From positions 1,984,001 to 2,048,000 of the forward strand of contig OZ242253.1 of the NCBI GenBank assembly GCA_965206975.1: a stretch of 64,000 nucleotides of DNA, written 5' to 3'. The translations under genes were made by a program, and so were the position numbers. The DNA is from JAAXGI01 sp965206975 (GTDB taxonomy: Bacteria > Gemmatimonadota > Gemmatimonadetes > Longimicrobiales > Gaopeijiaceae). Shown piece by piece: positions 8,432 to 16,568 of this stretch. The notes beneath the pieces are model-generated. The model was not told the DNA's origin. It saw only the letters and a list, made by a program, of their open reading frames with translations, and searched no databases. Positions within the stretch are counted from its first letter, which is position 1; every line of letters begins with the position of its first letter.

Positions 8432-9645
8432 AGGCCCGTCCCTGCTTCTGTGCGAACCCTCGTTCCTTCTGTCGCCACCGATAGGCCGCTCACGATCAGC
8501 GGCTGTCCAGGGGTCAACGCACCTGTCAGGTAGACTTCTTCTTCCGAACGCTGGAGTACGCGAACGGGAATGATGGATACGAGTGTGTCTGAGCGAACAG
8601 CCCAGACCTCGTTATCGGTTCTCAGGGCCCGACGCGGAGCGACGAAGTAGCGTTCGGGCTCGACGCCCTGGATCGCGACGTCGACGAACTGGCCGACGAG
8701 GAGGGGAGGCCCGGCCGGCGACTGTGCCCCGGACATCTGTCGTCCCGGCGCAAAAGGATTCGGTACCCGCACTACCACGTTGATCGTTCGCGTGGTTTCA
8801 TCCAACGCGGCTTCCGCACGGTCGACGTGGCCAGACCACGTGAAGCGGCCGGCCGAGGTATCGGTCGTCACCTCGGCGGGGACCGACCGATCGTCGTCGC
8901 CCGGACGGAGCCCCCAGAGGCCTGGGATCAACGAGGCATCCGAATCGCCGAGCGGAACCAGAATCTCGACCACATCCCCGGCGTACAGCCGTCCCACGCT
9001 TTGGCCCGCTGCAACGAACTGACCTTCGTCCACTGCTTCCTGACGCACGACGCCGTTGAAGGGAGCGGTCACCCCGGTCCGTGCGAGTGCGAGTTCTGCA
9101 TCCGCAAGGACAGCCACCGCCCGCGCCCGGGAAGCTCGCGCCGCAGCCAGTTGAGGCTCGCGCAGCGTCAACGCGCTCGGACTCCCGCCAACGGCACTCG
9201 CTCGGTTCTGCTCGCGTGCTCTGAACTGGTCGTACTCCGACCGGGCGATGCGTGCCTCCTCCTCCGCCTGCAGCACCGCTACCTCCTGCGCTGCAACGTC
9301 GGCTCTCGCCTGCTCCACCCGATTCTCGAAGTCGGCTGGATCGATTTGAAATAGCAACTGTCCGCGCTGAACTCGACCACCACCCTGAAACGCCGGATCC
9401 ACCCATGACACTCGACCACTGACCTGGGCTGCTACATCGACCTCGGCGCTTGGGCGCACGGATCCGCTTCCAAACACTCGGATCGGTCCGTCACCCGGTT
9501 CGGCGGCTGCCACCGTAACGAACGGGATGTTGGATGGCGGAGGCCGAAGCGGAGGATCCGGACGTGCCAGTACCATGACCGTTGCGAGAACCAGCGCTCC
9601 GGCCAGGATGCCGAGTGCCGTCAGTAGCGTTCTTGCCTTGCTCAT
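8428..9645 (-). CDS. RND efflux periplasmic adaptor (membrane fusion protein)
   Basis: A 405-aa membrane-fusion protein links the RND pump to the outer-membrane channel. A signal anchor (about residues 5-27) is followed by a beta-barrel/lipoyl half-motif (SAEVDVAAQVSGRVSWVDP), a coiled-coil hairpin (QARADVAAQEVAVLQAEEEA through about residue 185), the second lipoyl half (TAPFNGVVRQEAVDEGQFV) and the C-terminal barrel and membrane-proximal domains. It lies 14 bp after the outer-membrane gene and overlaps the pump gene by 4 bp, so all three are one operon. Confidence 0.92.
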   Translation of the reverse strand: MSKARTLLTALGILAGALVLATVMVLARPDPPLRPPPSNIPFVTVAAAEPGDGPIRVFGSGSVRPSAEVDVAAQVSGRVSWVDPAFQGGGRVQRGQLLFQIDPADFENRVEQARADVAAQEVAVLQAEEEARIARSEYDQFRAREQNRASAVGGSPSALTLREPQLAAARASRARAVAVLADAELALARTGVTAPFNGVVRQEAVDEGQFVAAGQSVGRLYAGDVVEILVPLGDSDASLIPGLWGLRPGDDDRSVPAEVTTDTSAGRFTWSGHVDRAEAALDETTRTINVVVRVPNPFAPGRQMSGAQSPAGPPLLVGQFVDVAIQGVEPERYFVAPRRALRTDNEVWAVRSDTLVSIIPVRVLQRSEEEVYLTGALTPGQPLIVSGLSVATEGTRVRTEAGTGL

Positions 9646-9659
9646 CTCGTCCGGTTCCT

Positions 9660-11228
9660 TCAGCCGGTATCTGTCTGGCCAACCGCCGGTTCTGCCCAGC
9701 GCGGAGTCGGGACCCGGTCCAGCTCGGTCCAGGATCCCCCTAGCGCCCTGTGCACCGCGAGGCGAGCGAGCGCCAAGTCTCGACCCGCACCCGCGAGCGT
9801 GGACCGCACGTTGAGGAGGTTACGGAGCGCGTCGAGGTAGTCCGTGTAGCCCGCCACGCCCGAGGCGTATCGGGAGGCCTGCAAATCGAGAGATGCCTCG
9901 GCGTCCACCCGCTGGGACTCGAGGAAGGAGTATCGCTCGATCTCATTGCCAAGCTGGCTCAGCGCCGCTTCTACCTCGTGCACGGCGGTGACAACCGTGC
10001 GTCCGAACACAGCCGCCTGCTGCGCATACTGCGCCTGGGCGATATCGACATTGGCCCGGAGTCGCCCGCCCTGGAAGAGCGGTGCCGTCAGGTTCGCGGT
10101 GAGATTCCGGAACCACTGATCTACGTTGAACAAACCGGCTACCTCAGAGCTCTGAAGGCCGATCGATCCCGAGAACGAGAGCGACGGGAGGAGCTCCGCG
10201 CGACGGGCACCCCACCGGAAGCGAGCGGCATCAAGACGCTCCGCGGTGGCGAGAACATCCGGGCGCTGATACAGGAGATCCGCTGGCACGCCAGGGACAA
10301 CCGTTTCCGTCGGCAATATGGGCTGTAGGGTGGGGGGGAGAAGTCCATCGAGATCGGCCCGGAAGCGACCCGTGAGGACCGCTAGGCGTCCTTCGGCATC
10401 GGTGAGGGCGCTTTCGAGCTGGGGGAGGGCGGCCTGTGTTGTCCTCAGGTCCTGACGCACCTGATACAGCTCGAATGAGGTGACGAGGCCGCGATCGTAT
10501 CTCGTCTGAGTCAGCGCCTCTCGTTCAGAGAGCACGTCGACGCTCTCAGCGGCAATATCCACTCGAGCCCTCAGGTCGACGATCTCAAAATACGTGCTGA
10601 TCGTCGTGGCTATCACGCCGAGCTGAGCCGCGTGGAGGTCTGCTTCGGACGCCATGAGATCGCTCCCCGCGGCGTGGGCGTCATTGCGCACGCGGCCCCA
10701 AAAATCGAGCTCGTAGGAGAAGTCGATGGAAGCGGAGTATGTCGTGAACGCGAAGCGGTCGGGCCCGAATGTCGCCGTGCTGTCCGCTGTCTCGCCCGCT
10801 AGGCCCCTGAACTGCGATCCGAATCCCGTGTTCGCCGGTGTGTTTTGTTCGGAAACCGATCCGCCCACCCCGACGACCGGGAAATAGGCGGCATTTGCCA
10901 CACGGGCTTGGGCGCGAGCCTGCTGGACCCGACCGACCGCCTCTGCCAGATCGAAATTTGCAACCAGAGCGGAGTCCACGACCTGATTCAGGACTGGATC
11001 CTGAAAGGCATTCCACCAATGCGGGGTGCCTTGATCGCCTTCAGCCCGCGAAGCCTCGAAGGCGGCCGGGAGGGTACCGGCCGCTGCCGGGATTCTGAGG
11101 TCTGGTGTTAGCGAGCAGCCACTTAGGACGAGAAGGGGGAGGAGGAGGCCCGAAAACGCTTGCGGGGATCCTCCATGGATCCCGGATTTCCCTGCATCGA
11201 CTCTCGCGACTATCCCGCCTGCCTTCAC
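9660..11228 (-). CDS. Outer-membrane efflux lipoprotein (TolC/NodT family)
   Basis: A 522-aa channel protein of the OprM/NodT type. It has a signal peptide with lipobox LVLSGCS (Cys about residue 38), so it is probably lipid-anchored in the outer membrane, and two repeated coiled-coil OEP domains (VGRVQQARAQARVANAAYFP; DIAQAQYAQQAAVFGRTVV). The start is GTG at 11228, backed by GGGAGGAA upstream. The gene is first in the operon, so the order is channel-adaptor-pump rather than the more common adaptor-pump-channel. Transcription begins beside the palindrome at 11250-11277. Confidence 0.92.
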   Translation of the reverse strand: MKAGGIVARVDAGKSGIHGGSPQAFSGLLLPLLVLSGCSLTPDLRIPAAAGTLPAAFEASRAEGDQGTPHWWNAFQDPVLNQVVDSALVANFDLAEAVGRVQQARAQARVANAAYFPVVGVGGSVSEQNTPANTGFGSQFRGLAGETADSTATFGPDRFAFTTYSASIDFSYELDFWGRVRNDAHAAGSDLMASEADLHAAQLGVIATTISTYFEIVDLRARVDIAAESVDVLSEREALTQTRYDRGLVTSFELYQVRQDLRTTQAALPQLESALTDAEGRLAVLTGRFRADLDGLLPPTLQPILPTETVVPGVPADLLYQRPDVLATAERLDAARFRWGARRAELLPSLSFSGSIGLQSSEVAGLFNVDQWFRNLTANLTAPLFQGGRLRANVDIAQAQYAQQAAVFGRTVVTAVHEVEAALSQLGNEIERYSFLESQRVDAEASLDLQASRYASGVAGYTDYLDALRNLLNVRSTLAGAGRDLALARLAVHRALGGSWTELDRVPTPRWAEPAVGQTDTG

Positions 11229-11249
11229 GTTCTTCCTCCCACGTTGATA

Positions 11250-11277
11250 ATTAGTAAGTAAACGTTATCTTACTAAT
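11250..11277. promoter_or_regulatory. Palindromic operator between efflux operon and tetR-type gene
   Basis: ATTAGTAAG (11250-11258) and CTTACTAAT (11269-11277) form a perfect 9-bp inverted repeat around a spacer whose centre AACGTT is also palindromic; only two base pairs of the 28-bp site break symmetry. It lies in the 49-bp divergent gap, is AT-rich against a GC-rich background and ends exactly before the TetR start codon. Binding here would block both promoters. Confidence 0.8.
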
Positions 11278-11853
11278 ATGGCAAGGCCCCGGACAGTCAC
11301 CGACGAACAGATCCTTCAGGCGGCGCGCCGCTGTTTCATTGAGGGGGGGCCGGCGGTACCACTCACTCGGATCGCTAGCGAAGTTGGGGTCTCCGCCGCT
11401 GCCATTTGCAAACGAATGGGCTCCAAGAGCGAGCTTCTGCTCAAGAGCCTTCACATCGTTGACTGGGATCCGCCTCCGCTACAGTGGCTGCTCAGCGGCC
11501 CAATCGAAGGAATGCTGAAGCCGCAATTGGTACACTCGTTGGATGGGGCCTTCTCGATGCTCTCGGCGCATTTCCCCACGCTGGTAGCACTTCGACTGAG
11601 CGACCAGCCCATGTTTCCCGACCCGGATCGCCCAACCCCTCCGCAGCGGTTTCGCGCGGCACTTTCGGATTGGATTCGTCGAGCTTCGGCCAGGGACGGC
11701 CTTGTGGTGTCCTCTCCCGAGGTTGCCGCCGGGCTGTTGGTCTCCTCGGTCCAATCCCACGCGTTCATGAATTGGGTTGAGCGCCTTCAGCCCGGGGAAA
11801 ACCGTCCCGACTGGGAGAGTCTCATCGAGGGAGTATTGCCTGGAATCGAGTAG
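11278..11853 (+). CDS. TetR-family repressor of the RND operon
   Basis: The 191-aa protein has an N-terminal TetR DNA-binding domain (DEQILQAARRCFIEGG, then LTRIASEVGVSAAAICKRMGS, residues about 9-47) and an all-helical ligand domain. It is encoded divergently from the efflux operon. The ATG lies directly against the operator with no room for a ribosome-binding site, and the conserved fold starts within ten residues of it. The transcript is therefore either leaderless or starts upstream inside the operator. Autoregulation together with control of the pump is the likely logic, inferred from position. Confidence 0.88.
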   Translation: MARPRTVTDEQILQAARRCFIEGGPAVPLTRIASEVGVSAAAICKRMGSKSELLLKSLHIVDWDPPPLQWLLSGPIEGMLKPQLVHSLDGAFSMLSAHFPTLVALRLSDQPMFPDPDRPTPPQRFRAALSDWIRRASARDGLVVSSPEVAAGLLVSSVQSHAFMNWVERLQPGENRPDWESLIEGVLPGIE

Positions 11854-12107
11854 GCTTGCGCTGAGGCTGGCCCGAACCGACAGCGACGACCCAATGCCGC
11901 CGGGTCCAGCTACCCTGGAGCTCAGATTCGCCGAGGTTGCTGCCGTCCTCCGGGCGTGGGGGCTGGCAGAGGCGAAGAAGCGCCTGGCCCTCGGGTGAGC
12001 AAGCGTTCGCGACGTGAGTCTGAGGGGAGGCTGTCCGCGTTGCGAGCGTTCCGGCGCACGTCTAAGATTGCGGACGCGAGCCTTGGCGAGGTGGCTAACG
12101 AGGGAAA

Positions 12108-12770
12108 ATGGGGATGAAGCGACATCACTGGATCGTGCGAGTTACGCACTGGGGGACAGCGATCGTGATCCCTGGAATGATCGCCAGCGGGCTGCAGATC
12201 TATGGTGCTTACCCCCGTTTCGGGGAGCGCGGCGGCCCCTTTTTCCCAAATCCCTTCCAGAACGTGGTGTTTCCCGAGTGGGCCCGGCTCGGCGGATGGC
12301 TGGCCGGTGGCTTGAGTTGGCACTTCTTCCTGATGTGGCCACTCACGATCGTTGGAGGGGCCTATCTCGCCTACCTTGCCGGGTCTGGAGAGTGGCGGAA
12401 GCTCCTTTTCACACCTCGGGACATCGCACCGGCGGTGGAGATGCAGAAGTACTATCTGCGCCTTCGGAGTGAGCACCCAAAGCAGGGAAAGCACAATGCC
12501 CTCCAGAAGCTCTCGTACAGCTTCATCATCGTCCTCGGCGTCCTTTCGATCTTTACCGGGTGGGCGATCTATCAGCCGACGCAGCTGTGGTGGCTGACCA
12601 CGGCCTTCGGGGGATTCCAGGCCGCGCGATATTGGCATTTCTGGGCCGTCTGGCTCTTCGTTGGATTCATACTGGTTCACGTGGTCATGGTGTTCGTCGC
12701 GGACCCCCCTTCGCTCCGCGCGATGATCACCGGGACCTACCGGGGGAGGTTCCAGAGCGATGAGCCGTAA
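12108..12770 (+). CDS. Cytochrome b561-type membrane subunit
   Basis: The 220-aa protein is a four-helix diheme-type cytochrome b. Helices lie at about residues 10-27, 60-85, 125-150 and 175-200, with candidate heme histidines in RVTHWGTA, LSWHFFL, RYWHFWA and LVHVVMV. It would pass electrons between quinones and the periplasmic molybdoenzyme encoded next, whose ATG overlaps its 3' end by 11 bp. The arrangement resembles MsrP-MsrQ (YedY-YedZ), but the membrane partner here is of the b561/thiosulfate-reductase type. A start six bases later (12114) is equally possible. Confidence 0.82.
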   Translation: MGMKRHHWIVRVTHWGTAIVIPGMIASGLQIYGAYPRFGERGGPFFPNPFQNVVFPEWARLGGWLAGGLSWHFFLMWPLTIVGGAYLAYLAGSGEWRKLLFTPRDIAPAVEMQKYYLRLRSEHPKQGKHNALQKLSYSFIIVLGVLSIFTGWAIYQPTQLWWLTTAFGGFQAARYWHFWAVWLFVGFILVHVVMVFVADPPSLRAMITGTYRGRFQSDEP

Positions 12771-13458
12771 TTCTTCCCGCCGGGCCTTTGTCGCCAGCGC
12801 GCTGGGCGCGGTCCTGGGGGGCTGCGGCTGGGACGGCGGCGATGTACTCCGCCCTCGGCTCTTTTCCTTCTCACGCGTGAATGACTGGGTTGGCGGGTTG
12901 CTCTTCTCCGGGGAGCGGATGGCTCGGAAATATCAGCCTGAGGATCGATCCTCCAGCTTCCCGGCCTACCACATCAGCGCGATGACTCCGACACTCCCCG
13001 ACCCGGCGGCTTGGCGGCTCGAGGTTGGGGGCATGGTCGACCGGTCACTGTCCCTCTCGTTGGATGACATCCGTGGCTATTCAGGGACGACGTACACAGT
13101 CAAGCACCACTGCGTGGAGGGATGGTCCGCCATCGCCACCTGGACCGGAACACCGCTCCGCGTGATTGCCGAGCTCGCAGGAGTACAATCCGGCGCCCGG
13201 TATGTCCGCTTCGATTCCTTCGACCAGGGCTACTACAGCGGATGGGACCTCGCATCGGCCCTGCACCCCGAGACGATCCTGGCCTACCGGTTCAACGATG
13301 CGGATCTCATGCCGGATCACGGGGCGCCGGTGCGACTTTATGCACCGCACAAGCTGGGATACAAGCTGACGAAGTACCTGACCAGAATCACCTTTACCGA
13401 CCTCCGTCCGGGCGGATACTGGGAGGACCAGGGATACCCATGGTTTGGAGGCATCTGA
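12760..13458 (+). CDS. Molybdopterin-dependent oxidoreductase (sulfite oxidase/MsrP fold)
   Basis: The 232-aa protein has an N-terminal export signal with RR (NSSRRAFVASALGAVLGGCG), consistent with Tat export and possibly lipidation at the Cys. The sulfite-oxidase-type molybdopterin domain follows: the molybdenum-ligand Cys in KHHCVEGWSAIATWTGTPL, and HGAPVRLYAPHKLGYK near the end. Without a heme or dimerisation domain it is closest to the MsrP/YedY group, which reduces oxidised methionines, though the substrate here is not known. Its partner is the overlapping cytochrome b. Confidence 0.85.
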   Translation: MSRNSSRRAFVASALGAVLGGCGWDGGDVLRPRLFSFSRVNDWVGGLLFSGERMARKYQPEDRSSSFPAYHISAMTPTLPDPAAWRLEVGGMVDRSLSLSLDDIRGYSGTTYTVKHHCVEGWSAIATWTGTPLRVIAELAGVQSGARYVRFDSFDQGYYSGWDLASALHPETILAYRFNDADLMPDHGAPVRLYAPHKLGYKLTKYLTRITFTDLRPGGYWEDQGYPWFGGI

Positions 13459-13712
13459 TGGCTTGGCGGGCTCCGACTTCGATGCGCGTCTTCCTCTGCC
13501 TCGGGGCAGGGTTTGCCGCACTCCTGACCGCAGGATGCGAGAGGGACCGAGAGATGGCCGAGCAGATGGAGATGCCCGACCGCACCCAAATAATGGAAGC
13601 CCTGGGCGACGAGATTATGATGGATTCTATGTTGGACGTGATGCCCGGCGGGGAGATGGTCCGGGGTGATTCAGCAGCAGCGGAGCGGCTCCTGATGCGA
13701 AAGCTTCAGTAG
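13458..13712 (+). CDS. Small lipoprotein of the molybdoenzyme cluster
   Basis: The 84-aa product starts at an ATG overlapping the molybdoenzyme stop (TGATG). It has a signal peptide ending in a lipobox (ALLTAGC, Cys about residue 27), then a very Met- and acid-rich mature part (REMAEQMEMPDRTQIMEAL, MMDSMLDVMPGGEM). The many methionines next to a possible methionine-sulfoxide-reductase-like enzyme are suggestive of a substrate or scavenger role, but that is only an idea. It is convergent with the DoxX gene, with one base between the stops. Confidence 0.65.
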   Translation: MAWRAPTSMRVFLCLGAGFAALLTAGCERDREMAEQMEMPDRTQIMEALGDEIMMDSMLDVMPGGEMVRGDSAAAERLLMRKLQ

Positions 13713-13713
13713 G

Positions 13714-14115
13714 TCACGGGGTTGTCTTTGGCCCATCGCCCCCCAGGGTGGATCCGACGATAGGCAGATCACGCCGACGGGCGATCAGCACGCTGGCGGA
13801 TGTGGCGAAAACGACTGTCAGCAGCATGACGCGAAGACCTCCGTCTCCTCCTACGTTCATGCCCAGCACCGTAAAGTGGGCGATGATGGCTCCGAACATC
13901 ACGCCCACAGCGAGGAGTGCCCCGATCGCCGCTTGCGGCGAGACAAGGAGAAGCGCCGCAACGAGTTCGATCGAACCAATAATGATCCGTCCGTGGGGCT
14001 CCATTCCAAGCATCTCGAAGAGCACCACGTCGCCTCCTGCCAGTTTGACGGAGCCGACCGGCAAGAGGATCCCTGCGGCTACGAGGCGAAAGATCCACTG
14101 GAGCCACCCAGTCAT
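13714..14115 (-). CDS. DoxX-family membrane protein
   Basis: A 133-aa four-helix membrane protein (helices about residues 8-25, 45-63, 66-86 and 97-115) of the DoxX/DoxD-like type, with AAGILLPVGSVKLAGG near the start and a conserved-looking GSIELVAALLLVSP. Family members are linked to quinone or thiol redox chemistry. The start (14115) overlaps the stop of the glutamate-synthase-like gene (ATGA), so the two are co-transcribed. Confidence 0.8.
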   Translation of the reverse strand: MTGWLQWIFRLVAAGILLPVGSVKLAGGDVVLFEMLGMEPHGRIIIGSIELVAALLLVSPQAAIGALLAVGVMFGAIIAHFTVLGMNVGGDGGLRVMLLTVVFATSASVLIARRRDLPIVGSTLGGDGPKTTP

Positions 14116-15671
14116 AGAGCCCGTCCTCTCTTTAAAGCCGGCGCGTAGATGTCGTCGATGTCGAGCGCGGTCGACGTAGTGGCTCCCATGGCCGCGAGCA
14201 GCTCCTCGTGCTCGTGACACAGGGCCTCGACGTAGTTCGCGATCCGGTTCGATTTGGCCTCGATGTCGAGGCCACGCTGCAGGTGCTCGTCGTGCGTCGT
14301 GATTCCGACCGGACAGGTATTCTGGTTGCACTGCAACGCCTGGATGCACCCTAGCGCCAGCATGAAACCACGAGCCGTATAGCACGCGGCTGCCCCCATC
14401 GACATCGCAATGAGCTGGCGCCTCGAATCAATGAGCTTGCCTGCTGCGAGGAGTTTGAGCCGGTCGTTCACCCCTTCTTCCGTGATCAGCTCTTCGACAA
14501 GAGGCAGCGACTTGAATAGGGGGAGTCCCACCCCGTCCATGAAGCTCTTGGGTGCGGCTCCCGTACCACCTTCAGCCCCGTCCACGGTGATCCAATCGGG
14601 AAAAACATCTTGCCGCCTCATCTCTCGGACGAGCTCGCGGAGTTCCTTGTCCCTGCCAAGGCAGAATTTGACACCGACGGGTAAGCCACTGACCTCCTGT
14701 ACTCTCGCGATGAAGCTCACGGTGCTCGACACGCTCCGACACTCTAGATGATAGGGGGGCGAAATCACGTCTCGATCCCGAGGCACGCCCCTCAATTCAG
14801 AGATCTCCTCGCTGATCTTCTCCATCGGCAGGAGTCCTCCTTTGCCCGGCTTCGCACCTTGGGAGAACTTGATCTCCACCATCTTCAGACAGTCTTCGGA
14901 CGCAAGTCTTGCGAGCTTTTCCTCGTCGAGCCGGCCATCTTCCGTACGGACACCAAACTTGGCGGTTCCCATCTGGAAGATGAGGTCGCATCCCTCTAGC
15001 AAGTGGTGCTTCGGGAAGCCGCCCTCGCCTGTGTTCATGGCGATGCGAGCCTTCCGGGCGCCACGGGCAAGAGCCCGAACGGCCCTCTCGCCCAAGGCGC
15101 CGAAGCTCATGGCGCTGATGAGAATCGGGCGGTGAATCGTATACGCCGATGCGCAGCCTCGCTCCTCGCCGAAGGTCACTTCAAAGCGCTCCCGACGCTC
15201 CTTGGGCGTGGGGAAGAAGGAGTGCCGCAAGGTGATCACGCCTGGGCCATAGTCGAGCTGAGTGCCGAAGGCCGCGGACGAATCAATGCCCTTCGCCTTG
15301 CGGTACACCTCCGCTCGCTCGTTGCGCGTGAACGGCCGCTCCTCCGTGTCGCCCGAATAGAGGTACTGCCGGAACTCCGGACCGACACTCTCGACCAGGT
15401 ATCGGGTCTGCGCTACGAAACCGAAGTTGGCCAGCAGCGTGTGGCTCTTCTGGACGTGCCGCCAGTAGAGATTCAGGAGGTTTAGAACGAGGAAGGAGAC
15501 GGTCAGGAAGTGGAAATAGAACGAGACGAAGTACCCAAGTACCAAAGAGCCAACGAGTGCGATCACGATGCCTACGTTGGCTGTCCTGGCCATTCGGTCC
15601 AGGTTCACCGACAGGCGTGTTTCTCTGTGGCGCAGTCCGGTGGTTGGGGGCGGCATCGCTTGCGAGGACAT
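14112..15671 (-). CDS. FMN-binding glutamate synthase-like protein
   Basis: The protein (about 519 aa from the start chosen here) has an N-terminal membrane helix pair (VGIVIALVGSLVLGYFVSFY and FLTVSFLVLNLLNLYWR) and then a GltB-type FMN barrel: ILISAMSFGALGERAVRAL, GEGGFPKHHL, ISPPYHLECRS, DGAEGGTGAAP and a 3Fe-4S motif (CIQALQCNQNTCPVGI). It lacks the glutamine amidotransferase domain, so it probably does not make glutamate from glutamine by itself; family members are annotated FMN-binding glutamate synthase family without firm function. The start is uncertain (15671 or 15593); no good ribosome site was seen for either. Confidence 0.85.
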   Translation of the reverse strand: MSSQAMPPPTTGLRHRETRLSVNLDRMARTANVGIVIALVGSLVLGYFVSFYFHFLTVSFLVLNLLNLYWRHVQKSHTLLANFGFVAQTRYLVESVGPEFRQYLYSGDTEERPFTRNERAEVYRKAKGIDSSAAFGTQLDYGPGVITLRHSFFPTPKERRERFEVTFGEERGCASAYTIHRPILISAMSFGALGERAVRALARGARKARIAMNTGEGGFPKHHLLEGCDLIFQMGTAKFGVRTEDGRLDEEKLARLASEDCLKMVEIKFSQGAKPGKGGLLPMEKISEEISELRGVPRDRDVISPPYHLECRSVSSTVSFIARVQEVSGLPVGVKFCLGRDKELRELVREMRRQDVFPDWITVDGAEGGTGAAPKSFMDGVGLPLFKSLPLVEELITEEGVNDRLKLLAAGKLIDSRRQLIAMSMGAAACYTARGFMLALGCIQALQCNQNTCPVGITTHDEHLQRGLDIEAKSNRIANYVEALCHEHEELLAAMGATTSTALDIDDIYAPALKRGRAL

Positions 15672-16064
15672 TAGATGCTGAGCGTGAGGGCAAAAGCGCG
15701 TGTGCACACTGGTGCCTCCCTCCCGTGCTGGACCGACGAAGCCGGGGATCTTCGGGACAGGTGGCGTACCGTACGACATTCTAGCGTGCTGCCTCGTCCG
15801 CGTACACGTCCACGCTTCAAGGAGCGAACCTACCGCACACCTCGTTCGTTGGCCGTGGTAACTGCCGATGCCGTACCGTGGACCTCGATACTCCGAGCAC
15901 CTGACGCTCGGAGATTCGGTGGGCTTCACGAGCCTACGATACCCGCTGGCTGAGCTGCGCCGAGGGCCGCCGCTACTTCCGCGTGTGTCTGACCGGCTCG
16001 GATCCGCTCTCTGATCTCATGGCCGTCGCTCTCGGTACGCCTCCGAGGCTTCTCTCGTGGACGC

Positions 16065-16111
16065 ATCACAACCTCCTGGCAATGAACTGATCATTGCCAG
16101 GAGGTTGTGAT
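16065..16111. terminator. Perfect 21-bp hairpin
   Basis: Bases 16065-16085 are the exact reverse complement of 16091-16111, with a 5-base loop. The arms begin ATCACAACCTCC and the stem is mixed in composition. There is no T run on either side, so it is not a classic intrinsic terminator. It lies between two minus-strand genes. It may be a bidirectional terminator-like structure, a mobile-element end or a protein-binding site. Confidence 0.5.
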
Positions 16112-16174
16112 TACCGCTTGAGACCGCCGCTCAAGGGGACGATAGACCACATACAATCCTAGCTGACCCCATTC

Positions 16175-16495
16175 TCAATCGATCAGCCCTTTCGCCTTTA
16201 GCATTGCACTGACTTTCCGGTTGTGGGCGTAGAAGTCTTCTTCTTCACCGACAGGACACCAGGTCCGATAAGAAATTAGAGTTTCACTTCGTCCGTCGGA
16301 GTGTATTCTCCCGTGATGTGGGTCGGTCATTCGATGATCCGCGTAGTACTCCAAACAGTCGTCGGCGAAGACATACGAAATGGACCATCCGGCCTTCCTG
16401 ATCTTGCCCGGTTTCTTCGAGACAGTGGCCCCAGAGGGCAAACGAATATCCCAGCTCCTAAACACGTCAGCAAAAGCCCTTTCGACATCGTCCAT
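16175..16495 (-). CDS. Conserved-looking hypothetical protein (106 aa)
   Basis: The start at 16495 is supported by GGGAGG eight bases upstream. The product is soluble, rich in aromatic and charged residues (GWSISYVFADDCLEYYADHRMTD), with no signal peptide and no motif I can name. It follows the ARPP-1 gene on the same strand after 73 bp and may share its transcript. Composition and the strong ribosome site suggest a real gene. Confidence 0.6.
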   Translation of the reverse strand: MDDVERAFADVFRSWDIRLPSGATVSKKPGKIRKAGWSISYVFADDCLEYYADHRMTDPHHGRIHSDGRSETLISYRTWCPVGEEEDFYAHNRKVSAMLKAKGLID

Positions 16496-16568
16496 TGTTT
16501 GTACCTCCCGACCACGATCATGATCACGCTGCCGGTTCGTGCGGGAACCGCTACCCCTCTCCCGCGCG

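Noticed and set aside
11777..11998. A 73-codon frame after the TetR-type gene
   Set aside because: It starts inside the regulator in another frame, has no ribosome site and no recognisable motif.
16065..16111. The hairpin as part of a CRISPR array
   Set aside because: It is a single inverted repeat; no direct repeats with regular spacers are present anywhere in the window.
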